Below, piece by piece: positions 27,355-38,502 of a DNA stretch of 64,000 nucleotides (the stretch's first letter is position 1; each line of letters begins with the position of its first letter). The stretch lies in contig NZ_CP155071.1 of the NCBI RefSeq assembly GCF_039621855.1, forward strand, positions 2,232,001 through 2,296,000, in the 5' to 3' direction. The translations under genes were made by a program, and so were the position numbers. Source of the stretch: Erwinia sp. HDF1-3R (GTDB lineage: Bacteria > Pseudomonadota > Gammaproteobacteria > Enterobacterales > Enterobacteriaceae). The notes below the pieces were generated by a model that made no database searches, had not been told where the DNA came from, and saw nothing but the letters and a program-made list of their open reading frames with translations.

Positions 27355-28818
27355 ATGACAGAATTAGCAAAACATCCGGTGACTCATCGCCACTGGATCC
27401 TGATCGCCGCGATGCTTGCCATGTTTATGGCAGCCATTGAAGTCACCATTGTGGCAACAGCGATGCCGACCATCGTGGCGGAGCTGGGAGGATTCTCGCA
27501 GTTCAGCTGGGTTTTCTCGATTTACCTGCTCACTCAGGCCGTTAGCGTCCCCCTTTATGGCAGGCTGGCCGACCTGTGGGGGCGAAAACGCGTATTTTTT
27601 ATCGGCACCGGCCTGTTTCTCTGCGGCTCGATACTTTGCGGCTTTGCGCCCCAGATGGGCTGGCTGATACTTTTTCGTGCCGTTCAGGGGCTGGGTGCGG
27701 GGGCCATTATGCCGCTAACCGCAACCATCATTGCTGATGTGTATGAGCCTGAGGAGCGCGCATCCATACAGGGCTGGCTCTCCAGCGTTTGGGGCGTAGC
27801 CGCGATCGTCGGTCCGCTCACCGGGGCGTGGATCGTTCAGCACTTTAGCTGGGCGCTGATTTTTTGGGTAAACGTACCGATAGGCATCGTTTCAATGCTG
27901 ATGCTGGCCCGCTGGTTTCCTGAATCGCGCAGCGAAGGTGGTCAAAAGCTTAACCTTGTCGGTAGCGCATGGCTGATGCTCACGGTGACCGCGTTGCTCG
28001 CCGGACTGCTACAGGCAGAAAACCTTGGCTACTGGGTTAGCCTGTTCTTTGCCGTTGCCTTGTTAGCCGGTTGGGCGTTGGTGAGCCACGAACGCCGTTC
28101 ATCGGAACCGCTTTTTCCACTGGCAGTCTGGCAGAATCGAACCATACTGGCCGGGAATGCAGGAAACCTGATTATCGGCGCGGCGATGATGGGCATCAGC
28201 GCCTTCCTGCCTACCTGGATTCAGGGTGTTAACGGAGGCACTGCGCTACAGGCGGGCAGTGCGCTGGCAATGATGTCAATTGGCTGGCCGCTTTCCAGTA
28301 CCCTGAGTGGATGGTTGATGCTCCGCACTTCCTACCGTTTCACTGCCCAGCTGGGTTCACTACTGCTGATTGTGGGGACAGGTCTCCTGCTGACGCTGGA
28401 CAGTAGCAGCTCGGTGATCTCTGCTGGCGTGGCGGCTTTTGTGATTGGAACAGGGATGGGAATGTGTAGCACGACCTTTCTGATTGCGGTGCAGAACAGC
28501 GCAGAATTCCACATTCGCGGCATCTGCACGGCATCTATTATGTTCAGCCGCATGCTGGGTTCGGCGCTGGGTACGGCGGTGATGGGAGCCGTATTGAACT
28601 ACAACCTGATGGTCAGACTGCCTGCACACAGCGATCCGGTACAGCAGATAATGTCTTACTCACAGCGACAGGGGATGAGTAAGGGGAGTCTGAGTCAGAT
28701 GATCGCAGAAATTTCAGCTTCATTACACTGGGTTTTTGCCGTATCGGTGCTGATTGCTTTTTGCAGTCTGCTGGTTGCGCGGAAAATACCGGCACAGAAG
28801 CCCCGGAAGGCGCGGTAA
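27355..28818 (+). CDS. DHA2-family (EmrB/QacA-type) MFS efflux transporter, 14 TM
   Basis: The 487-residue membrane protein has 14 predicted helices. Motif A (GRLADLWGRKRVF) lies near residue 63, motif B/C (RAVQGLGAGAIMPL) near 109, and GPLTGAWIVQHFSWALIFWVNVPIG near 153 is typical of the 14-TM drug:H+ antiporters. AAGGAAGG precedes the ATG. No membrane-fusion partner gene is adjacent, so it is not a complete EmrAB-type tripartite unit. Substrate is unknown. Confidence 0.88.
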   Translation: MTELAKHPVTHRHWILIAAMLAMFMAAIEVTIVATAMPTIVAELGGFSQFSWVFSIYLLTQAVSVPLYGRLADLWGRKRVFFIGTGLFLCGSILCGFAPQMGWLILFRAVQGLGAGAIMPLTATIIADVYEPEERASIQGWLSSVWGVAAIVGPLTGAWIVQHFSWALIFWVNVPIGIVSMLMLARWFPESRSEGGQKLNLVGSAWLMLTVTALLAGLLQAENLGYWVSLFFAVALLAGWALVSHERRSSEPLFPLAVWQNRTILAGNAGNLIIGAAMMGISAFLPTWIQGVNGGTALQAGSALAMMSIGWPLSSTLSGWLMLRTSYRFTAQLGSLLLIVGTGLLLTLDSSSSVISAGVAAFVIGTGMGMCSTTFLIAVQNSAEFHIRGICTASIMFSRMLGSALGTAVMGAVLNYNLMVRLPAHSDPVQQIMSYSQRQGMSKGSLSQMIAEISASLHWVFAVSVLIAFCSLLVARKIPAQKPRKAR

Positions 28819-28822
28819 TAAA

Positions 28823-28842
28823 AGGGCCGCTCAGGGCGGCCC
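28823..28842 (-). terminator. Terminator after ynfD
   Basis: GGGCCGC and GCGGCCC form a 7-bp stem with a short loop. On the minus strand it is followed by CTTTTATT. It may also slow transcription from the convergent MFS gene. Confidence 0.7.
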
Positions 28843-28848
28843 AATCAT

Positions 28849-29145
28849 TTATGAGGAAGGTGCATCCTGAGACGTGCCGGTGCTGGCAGGTTCAGCGGTA
28901 TCGCTCTCGGTACCATTACGCTTATAAACTATTTTCTGGCTGTCATTTTCGCAATGGCCCACCACCTGGCCACCGGCCTGGTCCGCCTGATCGTTAGGGA
29001 CGATCTCCAGGCTGAATCCGGAAGCAGGAACACCGTTACTGATAATCTTCTGGTTAATATCTGCTTTTACCGTTTCACATGATGCCTGGGCTGCCAGTGG
29101 GGCAGCAACCACCAGAGCGGTTAATATCCACTTAAAACCTTTCAT
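28849..29145 (-). CDS. ynfD: YnfD-like secreted protein (DUF1161)
   Basis: The 98-residue product has a signal peptide (1-21, ending AAQA-SCE) and the DUF1161 core: SCETVKADINQKIISNGV, FSLEIVPNDQADQAGGQVVGHCENDSQKIVYKR. Two cysteines in the mature part probably form a disulfide. A serine/threonine-rich tail follows. DUF1161 proteins are small periplasmic proteins of unknown function. The position near ynfB and ynfA agrees with the E. coli ynf region. Confidence 0.82.
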   Translation of the reverse strand: MKGFKWILTALVVAAPLAAQASCETVKADINQKIISNGVPASGFSLEIVPNDQADQAGGQVVGHCENDSQKIVYKRNGTESDTAEPASTGTSQDAPSS

Positions 29146-29196
29146 CTTCTCATCCTTATGTTATGAAACAGTAATGACTATAGCAGCTGTTGCCGA

Positions 29197-29556
29197 TCAG
29201 GGCGTAACCGGACGTCCGGTACGGCGGTCAAGGCAGCGCAGCGTACTGTTTTCCCAGTAGGCATTTACGTTAAGGCTTTCATTACAGGCGTCGCGGGTAT
29301 CAAAGGCACGGTCAGTTTTGTCGAACTCTTTTTCGACGCGCGTATCAACTTTATTACGCAACCGACGCGTGTTGTCCCACTGCTCCTTATCCTGGCGCGC
29401 CTGCTCGTTGCTCAGTGCGTTGTTGCCATCCTGAATGATCAGGCGGTTAGTGTCTGCCTGCGCGGCGTGCTGAACGCTGAACAGACTACCTAATAGCACC
29501 AGTGGCAGGGCTAATTTGCCCAGTTGTGTATGCCAGCGTGTCATTTTCATTTTCAT
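29197..29556 (-). CDS. ynfB: YnfB, UPF0482 (DUF1283) secreted protein
   Basis: The 119-residue product has a signal peptide (to about residue 34, AAQA-D) and a charged mature part ending in NINAYWE/[18 protein letters not shown] sequence (here [19 protein letters not shown]), which is characteristic of UPF0482. Two cysteines (DACNES and LRCLD) are conserved with E. coli YnfB. AAGGAA precedes the ATG. It is divergent from ynfA, as in E. coli. Function is unknown. Confidence 0.9.
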   Translation of the reverse strand: MKMKMTRWHTQLGKLALPLVLLGSLFSVQHAAQADTNRLIIQDGNNALSNEQARQDKEQWDNTRRLRNKVDTRVEKEFDKTDRAFDTRDACNESLNVNAYWENSTLRCLDRRTGRPVTP

Positions 29557-29685
29557 CTCAGGTTCCTTTTAGTAAAGCACGTAGCCGGTAGAGGGGCTGC
29601 GAGTAGCGCTTTATATAGTATATCATCCGCATACAAACGCTCACCAGCGGGTACGTCTGTCGTTTAGTATTCAGAGAGATTCAGC

Positions 29686-30015
29686 ATGCTGTTTAAGACT
29701 ACGATTTTGTTTTTCATTACTGCGCTGGCAGAGATAACCGGCTGTTTTCTCCCCTGGCTGTGGCTGCGTAAAGGCGGTTCAGCCTGGCTGCTGCTGCCCG
29801 CCGCACTAAGTCTTGCGCTGTTCGTCTGGCTGCTTACGCTGCACCCCGCCGCCAGCGGGCGGGTTTATGCCGCCTACGGCGGCGTTTACGTCGTGACAGC
29901 ACTGCTGTGGCTCCGTTTTGTCGACGGTGTGAAATTAAGTCCCTATGACTGGCTGGGCGCGACCGTGGCGTTTTGCGGCATGATGATTATCGTCGCGGGA
30001 TGGGGAAGGGCTTAG
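29686..30015 (+). CDS. ynfA: YnfA, UPF0060 small membrane protein
   Basis: The 109-residue, four-helix membrane protein carries UPF0060 signatures: [36 protein letters not shown] and [23 protein letters not shown]. YnfA has been described as related to small multidrug resistance transporters and may act in efflux as a dimer. The gene ends directly at the edge of repeat array 2. Confidence 0.93.
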   Translation: MLFKTTILFFITALAEITGCFLPWLWLRKGGSAWLLLPAALSLALFVWLLTLHPAASGRVYAAYGGVYVVTALLWLRFVDGVKLSPYDWLGATVAFCGMMIIVAGWGRA

Positions 30016-30029
30016 TGTTGCGGTGACGG

Positions 30030-32790
30030 GGTGCAAAGCCCTGCGGGGACCCTTGTCACGCGGACACGCCGCAGGCACGTCCGTGTGGGCTCGGCTCGCG
30101 CATCCCTGCGCTCGACGGTCCGCTAAGCCAACGATCCCCGCCTGGCCTCTGGCTCCGTAGTCGCTGCTAAAAACCTCTTCATGTCCGGCCCCGGCTTACA
30201 ACATTTTCGACAGATAATGCTGTCATGATCGGATCAGGTTTTAACCTTAGCCACTGCCAGAGAACCCACAGCCCACGCCGCAGCCAGAGGGCGGTGTTGC
30301 GGAGCAGATAAGCCGGGTCTCTGCCGCATGGATGCGGCAGTGAAGCCCCCAGGGATGGGTTTACGGCGCCCTGGCGTTCTGACCCGCAACATAGCCCTGT
30401 CACCGGAGCGGGTTTTGACCTGGCTGGCATTTGTAACGTTTGCTGTCATTGCGATGATACGGTGGAAAGCCCTGCGGGGACCCTTGTCACGCGGACACGC
30501 CGCAGGCACGTCCGTGTGGGCTCGGCTCGCGCATCCCTGCGCTCGACGGTCCGCTAAGCCAACGGTCCCCGCCTGGCCTCGGGCTACGTCGTCGCTGCTA
30601 AAAACCTCTCCCTATTGCGCCTGGCATTTGTGATGTTTGCTGTCGTTGCGGTGATACAGTAGAAAGCCCTGCGGGGACCCTTGTCACGCGGACACGCCGC
30701 AGGCACGTCCGTGTGGGCTCGGCTCGCGCATCCCTGCGCTCGACGGTCCGCTCAGCCAACGGTCCCCGCCTGGCCTCTGGCTCTGTAGTCGCTGCTAAAA
30801 ACCTCTCCCTATTGCGCCTGGCATTTGTGATGTTTGCTGTCGTTGCGGTGATACAGTGCAAAGCCCTGCGGGGACCGTTGTCACGCGGACACGCCGCAGG
30901 CACGTCCGTGTGGGCTCGGCTCGTGCATCCCTGCGCTCGACGGTCCGCTCAGCCAACGGTCCCCGCCTGGCCGCTGGCTACGTAGTCGCTGCTAAAAACC
31001 TCTTCATGTCCGGCCCCGGCTTACAACATTTTCGACAGATAATGCTGTCATGATCGGATCAGGTTTTAACCTTAGCCACTGCCAGAGAACCCACAGCCCA
31101 CGCCGCAGCCAGAGGGCGGTGTTGCGGAGCAGATAAGCCGGGTCTCTGCCGCAGGGATGCGGCAGTGAAGCCCCCAGGGATGGGTTTACGGCGTCCCGGC
31201 GTTCTGACCCGCAACATAGCCGTGTCACCGGACGGGTTTTGACCTGCCTGCAAGCAACATAGCCCCATCACCGGAGCGGGTTTTGACCTGGCTGGCATTT
31301 GTAACGTTTGCTGTCATTGCGGTGATGCGGTGCAAAGCCCTGCGGGGGCCGTTGTCACGCGGACACGCCGCAAGCACATCCGTGTGGGCTCGGCTCGCGC
31401 ATCCCTGCGCTCGACGGTCCGCTAAGCCAACGGTCCCCGCCTGGCCTCAGGCTACGTCGTCGCTGTTAAAAACCTCTTCATGGCCAGCTCCAGGCTACAT
31501 AGCTGTCGACAGGTAATTTCTTGCCTGGCATAAGTGGTTTCGAGCTTCAGAACCTTAGCAATAAAGGCATGCCAATGAAGCAAATTCTGAGATTACTAAG
31601 TGAGGATACTTACAGCCCACGCCGCAGCCAGAAGGCGGTGTTGCGGAGCAGATAAGCCGGGTCTCTGCCGCAGGGATGCGGCAGTGAAGCCCCCAGGGAT
31701 GGGTTTACGGCGCCCCGGCGTTCTGACCCGCAACATAGCCTGATCACCGGAGCAGGTTTTGACCTTAAGATCCACCCCAGACTGGGAACTGTGACTGGCA
31801 TTTGTGATGTTTACTGTTGTTGCGGGGCCGGGTGCTAAGCCCTGCGGGGACCGTTGTCACGCGGACACGCCGCAGGCACATCCGTGTGGGCTCGGCTCGC
31901 GCATCCCTGCGCTCGACGGTCCGCTAAGCCAACGGTCCCCGCCTGGCCTCTGGCTCCGTAGTCGCTGCTAAAAACCTCTTCATGTCCGGCCCCGGCTTAC
32001 AACATTTTCGACAGATAATGCTGTCATGATCGGATCAGGTTTTGACCTTAGCCACTGCCAGAGAACCCACAGCCCACGCCGCAGCCAGAGGGCGGTGTTG
32101 CAGAGCAGATAAGCCGGGTCTCTGCCGCAGGGATGCGGCAGTGAAGCCCCCAGGGAAGGGTTTACGGCGCCCCGGCGTTCTGACCCGCAACATAGCCCTG
32201 TCACCGGAGCGGGTTTTGACCTGGCTGGCATTTGTAACGTTTGCTGTCATTGCGATGATACGGTGGAAAGCCCTGCGGGGACCGTTGTCACGCGGACACG
32301 CCGCAGGCACGTCCGTGTGGGCTCGGCTCGCGCATCCCTGCGCTCGACGGTCCGCTAAGCCAACGGTCCCCGCCTGGCCTCGGGCTACGTAGTCGCTGCT
32401 AAAAACCTCTTCATGTCCGGCCCCGGCTTACAACACTTTCGACAGATAATGCTGTCATGATCGGATCAGGTTTTGACCTTAGCCACTGCCAGAGAACCCA
32501 CAGCCCACGCCGCAGCCAGAAGGCGGTGTTGCGGAGCAGATAAGCCGGGTCTCTGCCGCAGGGATGCGGCAGTGAAGCCCCCAGGGAGGGGTTTACGGCG
32601 TCCCGGCGTTCTGACCCGCAACATAGCCCTGACACCGGAGCGGGTTTTGACCTTAACACTGCCAGAGAACCAGCAGCCCATTCCGCAACATAGCCCTGTT
32701 ACCGGAGCCGGTTTTGACCTTAACACTGCCAGAGTACAGCTCCCCATTCCACAGCCCTAACACCGCAGCCGGTTTTGACCTCCCTGCAAA
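30030..32790 (+). repeat. Repeat array 2
   Basis: About 2.8 kb of modular repeat lies between ynfA and the S9 peptidase gene. Five module-A hairpins (about 30322, 31149, 31671, 32127, 32561) and seven module-C hairpins (about 30101, 30531, 30726, 30923, 31399, 31905, 32336) are present. Between 30440 and 30990 module C recurs alone with a period near 196 bp. An alternative joining segment (31505-31615) replaces the usual one. The right end, 32630-32790, dissolves into short copies of the joint motif GGTTTTGACCT. Confidence 0.9.
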
Positions 32791-32960
32791 CAATACAAAA
32801 GCCAAAAAACACGTCATACCAGAAATGAGTTTAGGGTGTTGTAAAAAAGACATAATGGTATGTTCAAATAGAGAAGATGTAGCGATCGTGTTTATTTACT
32901 GAAACGTACCTACACGAGAACCCGCTTCACAACAGAGCTAAACAGTCGACATAAGGACGC

Positions 32961-35000
32961 ATGATGACAGAGGGCAATATCCAGCATTTGCTTAGCAAAC
33001 TCGAGTTACCACAGGATGAGGAAGCGCTTCGTTGGGTGACCTCACAAAACCTGCGCACGACAAACAAATTTGCCCATGGCGGACGTTTTCATCAGACGCA
33101 GCAAACAATATTGCAGTCGTTAAACGATCAATCGAATATCCCCTGGGTTAACCATTACCGCGAAACGGTTTATAACTTCTGGCAGGACGACAGGCATCCG
33201 CGCGGTATCTGGCGCCGTACTGCCGAAGCGTCATATCTGATGGCAGAGCCCGAATGGGAAACGGTGCTGGATATCGACCGTCTGAATGAACAGGAAGAAG
33301 CAAACTGGAGCTACCGTAGTGCCGATCTACTCTATCCTGATTACACGCGCGCGTTGATTTATTTATCGGGCGGTGGTGATGCCTGTGAGATTCGTGAGTT
33401 TGACCTGGTCAGTAAGTCTTTTATAAGCGATGGTTTTTATCTGAAAGAAAGCAAAAGCTTAGTCAGCTGGATTGATGAAAATAACCTGCTGCTGGCGCTT
33501 GATGGGGGCGGAGATACCCTTACTACATCGGGATATCCGCGCTGCGTTAGCCGTTGGCAGCGAGGCACCGCCCCGCATGAAGCGGCCTTAATTTACGCTG
33601 GCGAAACGACCGACATGGCGGTTTCAGCCTCGCACGATCCCACACCCGGCTTCGAAAAAAGTCTGGTGCATTGCAGCCAGGACTTCTATCACAGCCGCAC
33701 TTATCTGCTGACCGCGCAGGACGAACTGGAATTTATAGACATCCCAGAAGACGCTTCTTGTGGCTTTTTCAACGCCTGGCTACTGGTTACGCTCAATACT
33801 GCCTGGCAGGTTGCGGAGACAATCTACCCCGCAGGCGCTCTGCTGGCGACAGATTTCGCGGCTTTCCAACAGGGGCTGCGCAACTTCATCATACTGTTCA
33901 CGCCGGATGCACATACGACGTTGCAGGGATACAGTTCAACCCGGGATAACCTGATCCTCAATATGACTCAGGATGTGGTTGAGAAAGTTAAAATATTAAA
34001 AACTGAGAACGGTCAGTGGCGTGGTGTGAAAACGTTGGTTCTTCCAAACTTCACCAATATCTCTGCCTCAGGCATAGATATAGAGAGTAACCGCTACCAG
34101 GTAGTGAGTTATGGGTTTCTGCAATCCTGTTGCCTGAGCTATGGCGATCTGGATGCGGAAACACTCAGTGTAGTGAAGCAGGATCCGACATGCTTTGATG
34201 CGGCAGATTTTGAAGTCACTCAGCATTTTGCCGTGTCAACGGACGGCACTCATATTCCCTATTTTCAGGTCGCTGCCAAAGGGCTGGCACTTACCGGCGA
34301 TCACCCAACGCTACTATACGGATATGGGGGGTTCGAGGTCTCTTTGACGCCCAATTATTTGGGCGCTAAGGGAAACACATGGCTGCATAAAGGCGGCGTT
34401 TACGTGATGGCGAATATCCGCGGGGGCGGGGAGTACGGTCCTGCCTGGCACCAGGCTGCTCTGAAACAGCATCGTCACCGCGCCTATGAAGATTTCGCGG
34501 CGGTGGCGAGCGATTTGATTGCACGTAAGGTGACGTGTGCGACCCGGCTCGCAGCGCAGGGGGGAAGCAACGGCGGGCTTCTGATTGGCAATATGCTGAC
34601 GGACTATCCCGAACTGTTTGGTGCGCTGGTGTGTGAAGTTCCCCTGCTGGATATGACAAATTATCATCGCTGGCTGGCCGGGTCCTCGTGGATTGCCGAA
34701 TATGGCGATCCGGAAATCGCCGAAGAGAGGGCGTGGCTGCAAAACTATTCACCGTTCGACAACGTTTCTGCTGATAAACGCTATCCGCCAACGCTATTTA
34801 CTACCGGGACCCGGGACGACCGCGTAAGTCCGGCGCATGCACGCAAAATGGTCGCGCGTATGCAGCAACAGGGCCATGATAACGTCTGGTTGTATGAGGA
34901 AACAGAAGCGGGGCACGGTAGTGCACCGGAGAATACTCAGACGGCATTTTATCATTCCCTGGTTGAAGAGTTTATGTGGAAAATGTTGACGGATCGATAA
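32961..35000 (+). CDS. Prolyl oligopeptidase family serine peptidase (S9A)
   Basis: The 679-residue protein has no signal peptide. The N-terminal two thirds should form the beta-propeller (DDRHPRGIWRRT, SGGGDACEIREFDL). The C-terminal alpha/beta-hydrolase domain has the nucleophile Ser536 in GGSNGG, Asp619/620 in TRDDRV and His652 in AGHGS. GYGGFEVSLTPNY and MANIRGGGEYGPAWH are typical of S9A. These enzymes cleave short proline-containing peptides in the cytosol. TAAGGA precedes the start. The gene stands alone between two same-orientation repeat arrays, with no E. coli counterpart at this position. Confidence 0.9.
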   Translation: MMTEGNIQHLLSKLELPQDEEALRWVTSQNLRTTNKFAHGGRFHQTQQTILQSLNDQSNIPWVNHYRETVYNFWQDDRHPRGIWRRTAEASYLMAEPEWETVLDIDRLNEQEEANWSYRSADLLYPDYTRALIYLSGGGDACEIREFDLVSKSFISDGFYLKESKSLVSWIDENNLLLALDGGGDTLTTSGYPRCVSRWQRGTAPHEAALIYAGETTDMAVSASHDPTPGFEKSLVHCSQDFYHSRTYLLTAQDELEFIDIPEDASCGFFNAWLLVTLNTAWQVAETIYPAGALLATDFAAFQQGLRNFIILFTPDAHTTLQGYSSTRDNLILNMTQDVVEKVKILKTENGQWRGVKTLVLPNFTNISASGIDIESNRYQVVSYGFLQSCCLSYGDLDAETLSVVKQDPTCFDAADFEVTQHFAVSTDGTHIPYFQVAAKGLALTGDHPTLLYGYGGFEVSLTPNYLGAKGNTWLHKGGVYVMANIRGGGEYGPAWHQAALKQHRHRAYEDFAAVASDLIARKVTCATRLAAQGGSNGGLLIGNMLTDYPELFGALVCEVPLLDMTNYHRWLAGSSWIAEYGDPEIAEERAWLQNYSPFDNVSADKRYPPTLFTTGTRDDRVSPAHARKMVARMQQQGHDNVWLYEETEAGHGSAPENTQTAFYHSLVEEFMWKMLTDR

Positions 35001-37283
35001 ACCAGGCGATGTTCAGTTAGTGGGGCGGCCCTATGGATTATTTCCAGTGGGAACTTACCTGACTGGCATTTGTGATGTTTGCTGTCGTTGTGGGGATGGG
35101 AGGCAAAGCCCTGCGGGGACCTTTGTCACGCGGACACGCCGCAGGCACGTCCGTGTGGGGTCGGCTTGCGCATCCTTGCGCTTGATTGTCCGCTTAGGGT
35201 TCCCGCCTGGCCTCAGGCCGCTTTGTCGCTGTCGCTGCTAAAAACCTCTTCAGGTCCTGCCGCGGGTAACAAAACTTTCGACAGGTAATTTCTTGCCTGA
35301 CATAAGTGATTTCGACCTTCAGGTCCGTGATAACAGAGGCATGCCACTGAATCAAATTCTGATCTACGCCAGAACATTAACAGCCCACTCATTAGCCAGA
35401 AGGCGGTGTTGCGGAACAGATAAGCCGGGTCTCTGCCGCAGGGATGCGGCAGTGAAGCCCCCAGGGAGGGGTTTACGGCCCCCCGGCGTTCTGACCCGCA
35501 ACATAGCCCTGTCACCGGAGCCGGTTTTGACCTTACGGATGACAGTGTGTGGGGAACTGGCACCTGTGACGTTTACTGTTGTTGCGGGTACCCGGTGCAA
35601 AGCCCTGCGGGGACCGTTGTCACGCGGACCCGCCGCAAGCACGTCCGTGTGGGCTCGACTCGCGCATCCCTGCGCTCGACGGTCCGCTCAGCCAACGGTC
35701 CCCGCCTGGCCTCAGACCACGTTGTCGCTGCTGAAAACCCCTTCACGTCAAGCCCCGGCTTACAAAACGTTCGGCAGATAAGGTCGTCGTGATCGGATCA
35801 GGTTTTGATCTTAGCCACTGCCAGAGAATCCGCAGCCCACTCCTTAGCCAGAAGGCGGTGTTGCGGAGCAGATAAGCCGGGTCTCTGCCGCATGGATGCG
35901 GCAGTGAAGCCCCCAGGGAGGGGTTTACGGCGCCCCGGCGCTCTGACCCGCAACATAGCCCTGTCACCGGGCGGATTTTGATCTGGCTGGCATCTGTAAC
36001 GTTTGCTGCCCTTGCGGCGATACGGTGCAAAGCCCTGCGGGGACCCTTGTCACGCGGACACGCCACAAGCACGTCCGTGTGGGCTCGGCTCGCGCATCCC
36101 TGCGCTCGACGGTCCGCTAAGCCAACGATCCCCGCCTGGCCACTGGCTACGTGGTCGCTGTTAAAGACGTTCTTACGTTCCGACTCTGCTTATCTAACTT
36201 TTGACAGATAATTTCTTGCCTGACATAAGTGATTTCGACCTTCAGGTCCGTGATAACAGAGGCATGCCACTGAATCAAATTCTGATCTACGCCAGAACAT
36301 TAACAGCCCATTCCGCAGCCAGAGGGCGGTGTTGCGGAGCAGAAAAGCCGGGTCTCTGCCGCAGGGATGCGGCAGTGAAGCCTCCAGGGAAGGATTTACG
36401 GCGTCCCGGCGTTTTGACCCGCAACATAGCCGTGTCACCGGAGCAGGTTTTGACCTGGCAGGCATCTGTAACGTTTGCTGTCCTTGCGGTAAATGGGTGC
36501 AAAGCCCTGCGGGGACCGTTGTCACGCGGACCCGCCGCAAGCACGTCCGTGTGGGCTCGACTCGCGTATCCCTGCGCTCGACGGTCCGCTCTGCCAACGG
36601 TCCCCGCCTGGCCTCAGACCACGTTGTCGCTGCTAAAAACCCCTTCACGTCCAGCCCCGGCTTACTAAACTTTCGGCAGATAAAGTCGTCGTGATCGGAT
36701 CAGGTTTTGATGTTAGCCACTGCCAGAGAATCCGCAGCCCACTCCTTAGCCAGAAGGCGGTGTTGCGGAGCAGATAAGCCGGGTCTCTGCCGCAGGGATG
36801 CGGCAGTGAAGCCCCCAGGGATGGGTTTACGGCGCCCCGGCGTTCTGACCCGCAACATAGCCCTGTCACCGGAGCCGGTTTTGACCTTGTTGCAAACAAC
36901 ATAGCCCCGTCATCGGAGCAGGTTTTGACCTTACGGATGACAGTGTGTGGGGAACTGGCACCTGTGACGTTTACTGTTGTTGCGGGTACCTGGTGCAAAG
37001 CCCTGCGGGGACCGTTGTCACGCGGACCCGCCGCAAGCACGTCCGTGTGGGCTCGACTCGCGCATCCCTGCGCTCGACGGTCCGCTCAGCCAACGGTCCC
37101 CGCCTGGCCTCAGACCACGTTGTCGCTGCTAAAAACCCCTTCACGTCCAGCCCCGGCTTACTAAACGTTCGGCAGATAAGGTCGTCGTGATCGGATCAGG
37201 TTTTGATGTTAGCCACTGCCAGAGCACCCGCAGCCCACTCCGCAGCCAGAAGGCGGTGTTGCGGAGCAGATAAGCCGGGTCTC

Positions 37284-37335
37284 TGCCGCAGGGATGCGGC
37301 AGTGAAGCCCCCAGGGATGGGTTTACGGCGTCCCG
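37284..37335 (+). repeat. Module A apical hairpins (representative copy)
   Basis: CTGCCGCAGGGATGCGGCAG forms an 8-bp stem with a GGGA loop. Five bases later CCCAGGGATGGG gives a second, smaller hairpin with the same AGGGAT centre. Outer complementary segments TGTTGCGG and CCGCAACA enclose both. Confidence 0.8.
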
Positions 37336-37432
37336 GCGTTCTGACCCGCAACATAGCCGCGTCACCGGAGCAGGTTTTGACCTGGCAGGCATCTGTAACG
37401 TTTGCTGTCCTTGCGGTAAATGGGTGCAAAGC

Positions 37433-37532
37433 CCTGCGGGGACCGTTGTCACGCGGACCCGCCGCAAGCACGTCCGTGTGGGCTCGACTCGCGCATCCCT
37501 GCGCTCGACGGTCCGCTCAGCCAACGGTCCCC
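37433..37532 (+). repeat. Module C nested inverted repeat (representative copy)
   Basis: GCGGGGACCGTTG and CAACGGTCCCCGC form a perfect 13-bp outer pair about 70 bp apart. Inside, GCGGACC pairs with GGTCCGC, and at the centre GCGCATCCCTGCGC forms a hairpin. Read on the other strand, the centre is CGCAGGGATGCG, the same 12-mer as in module A. Confidence 0.8.
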
Positions 37533-38502
37533 GCCTGGCTTCAGACTACGTTGTCGCTGCTAAAAACCCCTTCACGTCCAGCCCCGGCTTACTAAACTTT
37601 CGGCAGATAAAGTCGTCGTGATCGGATCAGGTTTTGATGTTAGCCACTGCCAGAGCACCCGCAGCCCACTCCGCAGCCAGAAGGCGGTGTTGCGGAGCAG
37701 ATAAGCCGGGTCTCTGCCGCAGGGATGCGGCAGTGAAGCCCCCAGGGATGGGTTTACGGCGTCCCGGCGTTCTGACCCGCAACATAGCCGCGTCACCGGA
37801 GCAGGTTTTGACCTGGCAGGCATCTGTAACGTTTGCTGTCCTTGCGGTAAATGGGTGCAAAGCCCTGCGGGGACCGTTGTCACGCAGACCCGCCGCAAGC
37901 ACATCCGTGTGGGCTCGACTCGCGCATCCCTGCGCTCGACGGTCCGCTCAGCCAACGGTCCCCGCCTGGCCTCAGACTACGTTGTCGCTGCTAAAAACCC
38001 CTTCACGTCCAGCCCCGGCTTACTAAACTTTCGGCAGATAAAGTCGTCGTGATCGGATCAGGTTTTGATGTTAGCCACTGCCAGAGCACCCGCAGCCCAC
38101 TCCGCAGCCAGAAGGCGGTGTTGCGGAGCAGATAAGCCGGGTCTCTGCCGCAGGGATGCGGCAGTGAAGCCCCCAGGGATGGGTTTACGGCGCCCCGGCG
38201 TTCTGACCCGCAACATAGCCCTGTCACCGGAGCCGGTTTTGACCTTACGGATGACAGTGTGTGGGGAACTGGCACCTGTGACGTTTACTGTTGTTGCGGG
38301 TACCCGGTGCAAAGCCCTGCGGGGACCGTTGTCACGCGGACCCGCCGCAAGCACGTCCGTGTGGGCTCGACTCGCGCATCCCTGCGCTCGACGGTCCGCT
38401 CAGCCAACGGTCCCCGCCTGGCCTCAGACCACGTTGTCGCTGCTAAAAACCCCTTCACGTCCAGCCCCGGCTTACTAAACGTTCGGCAGATAAGGTCGTC
38501 GT

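Larger units (their letters stand above)
37189..38502 (+). repeat. Higher-order repeat block 1 (431+431+452 bp)
   Basis: Three units form a 1314-bp trimer. The first two contain the joint followed by GGCAGGCATCTGTAACG, and the third contains the 21-bp-longer variant with ACGGATGACAGTGTGTGGGG. It is followed directly by a near-identical block at 38503-39816. Confidence 0.9.

Noticed and set aside
32140..32160. KOPS motif (GGGNAGGG) in array units
   Set aside because: It appears only in occasional variants (GGGAAGGG); most copies read GGGATGGG or GGGAGGGG, so it is not a conserved feature of the repeat.
30200..32460. Additional Ter sites in the arrays (CTTACAACAT)
   Set aside because: The arrays share only ATGTTGTAA with the Ter core and lack the following CTAA and the upstream AGTA, so Tus binding is not expected.
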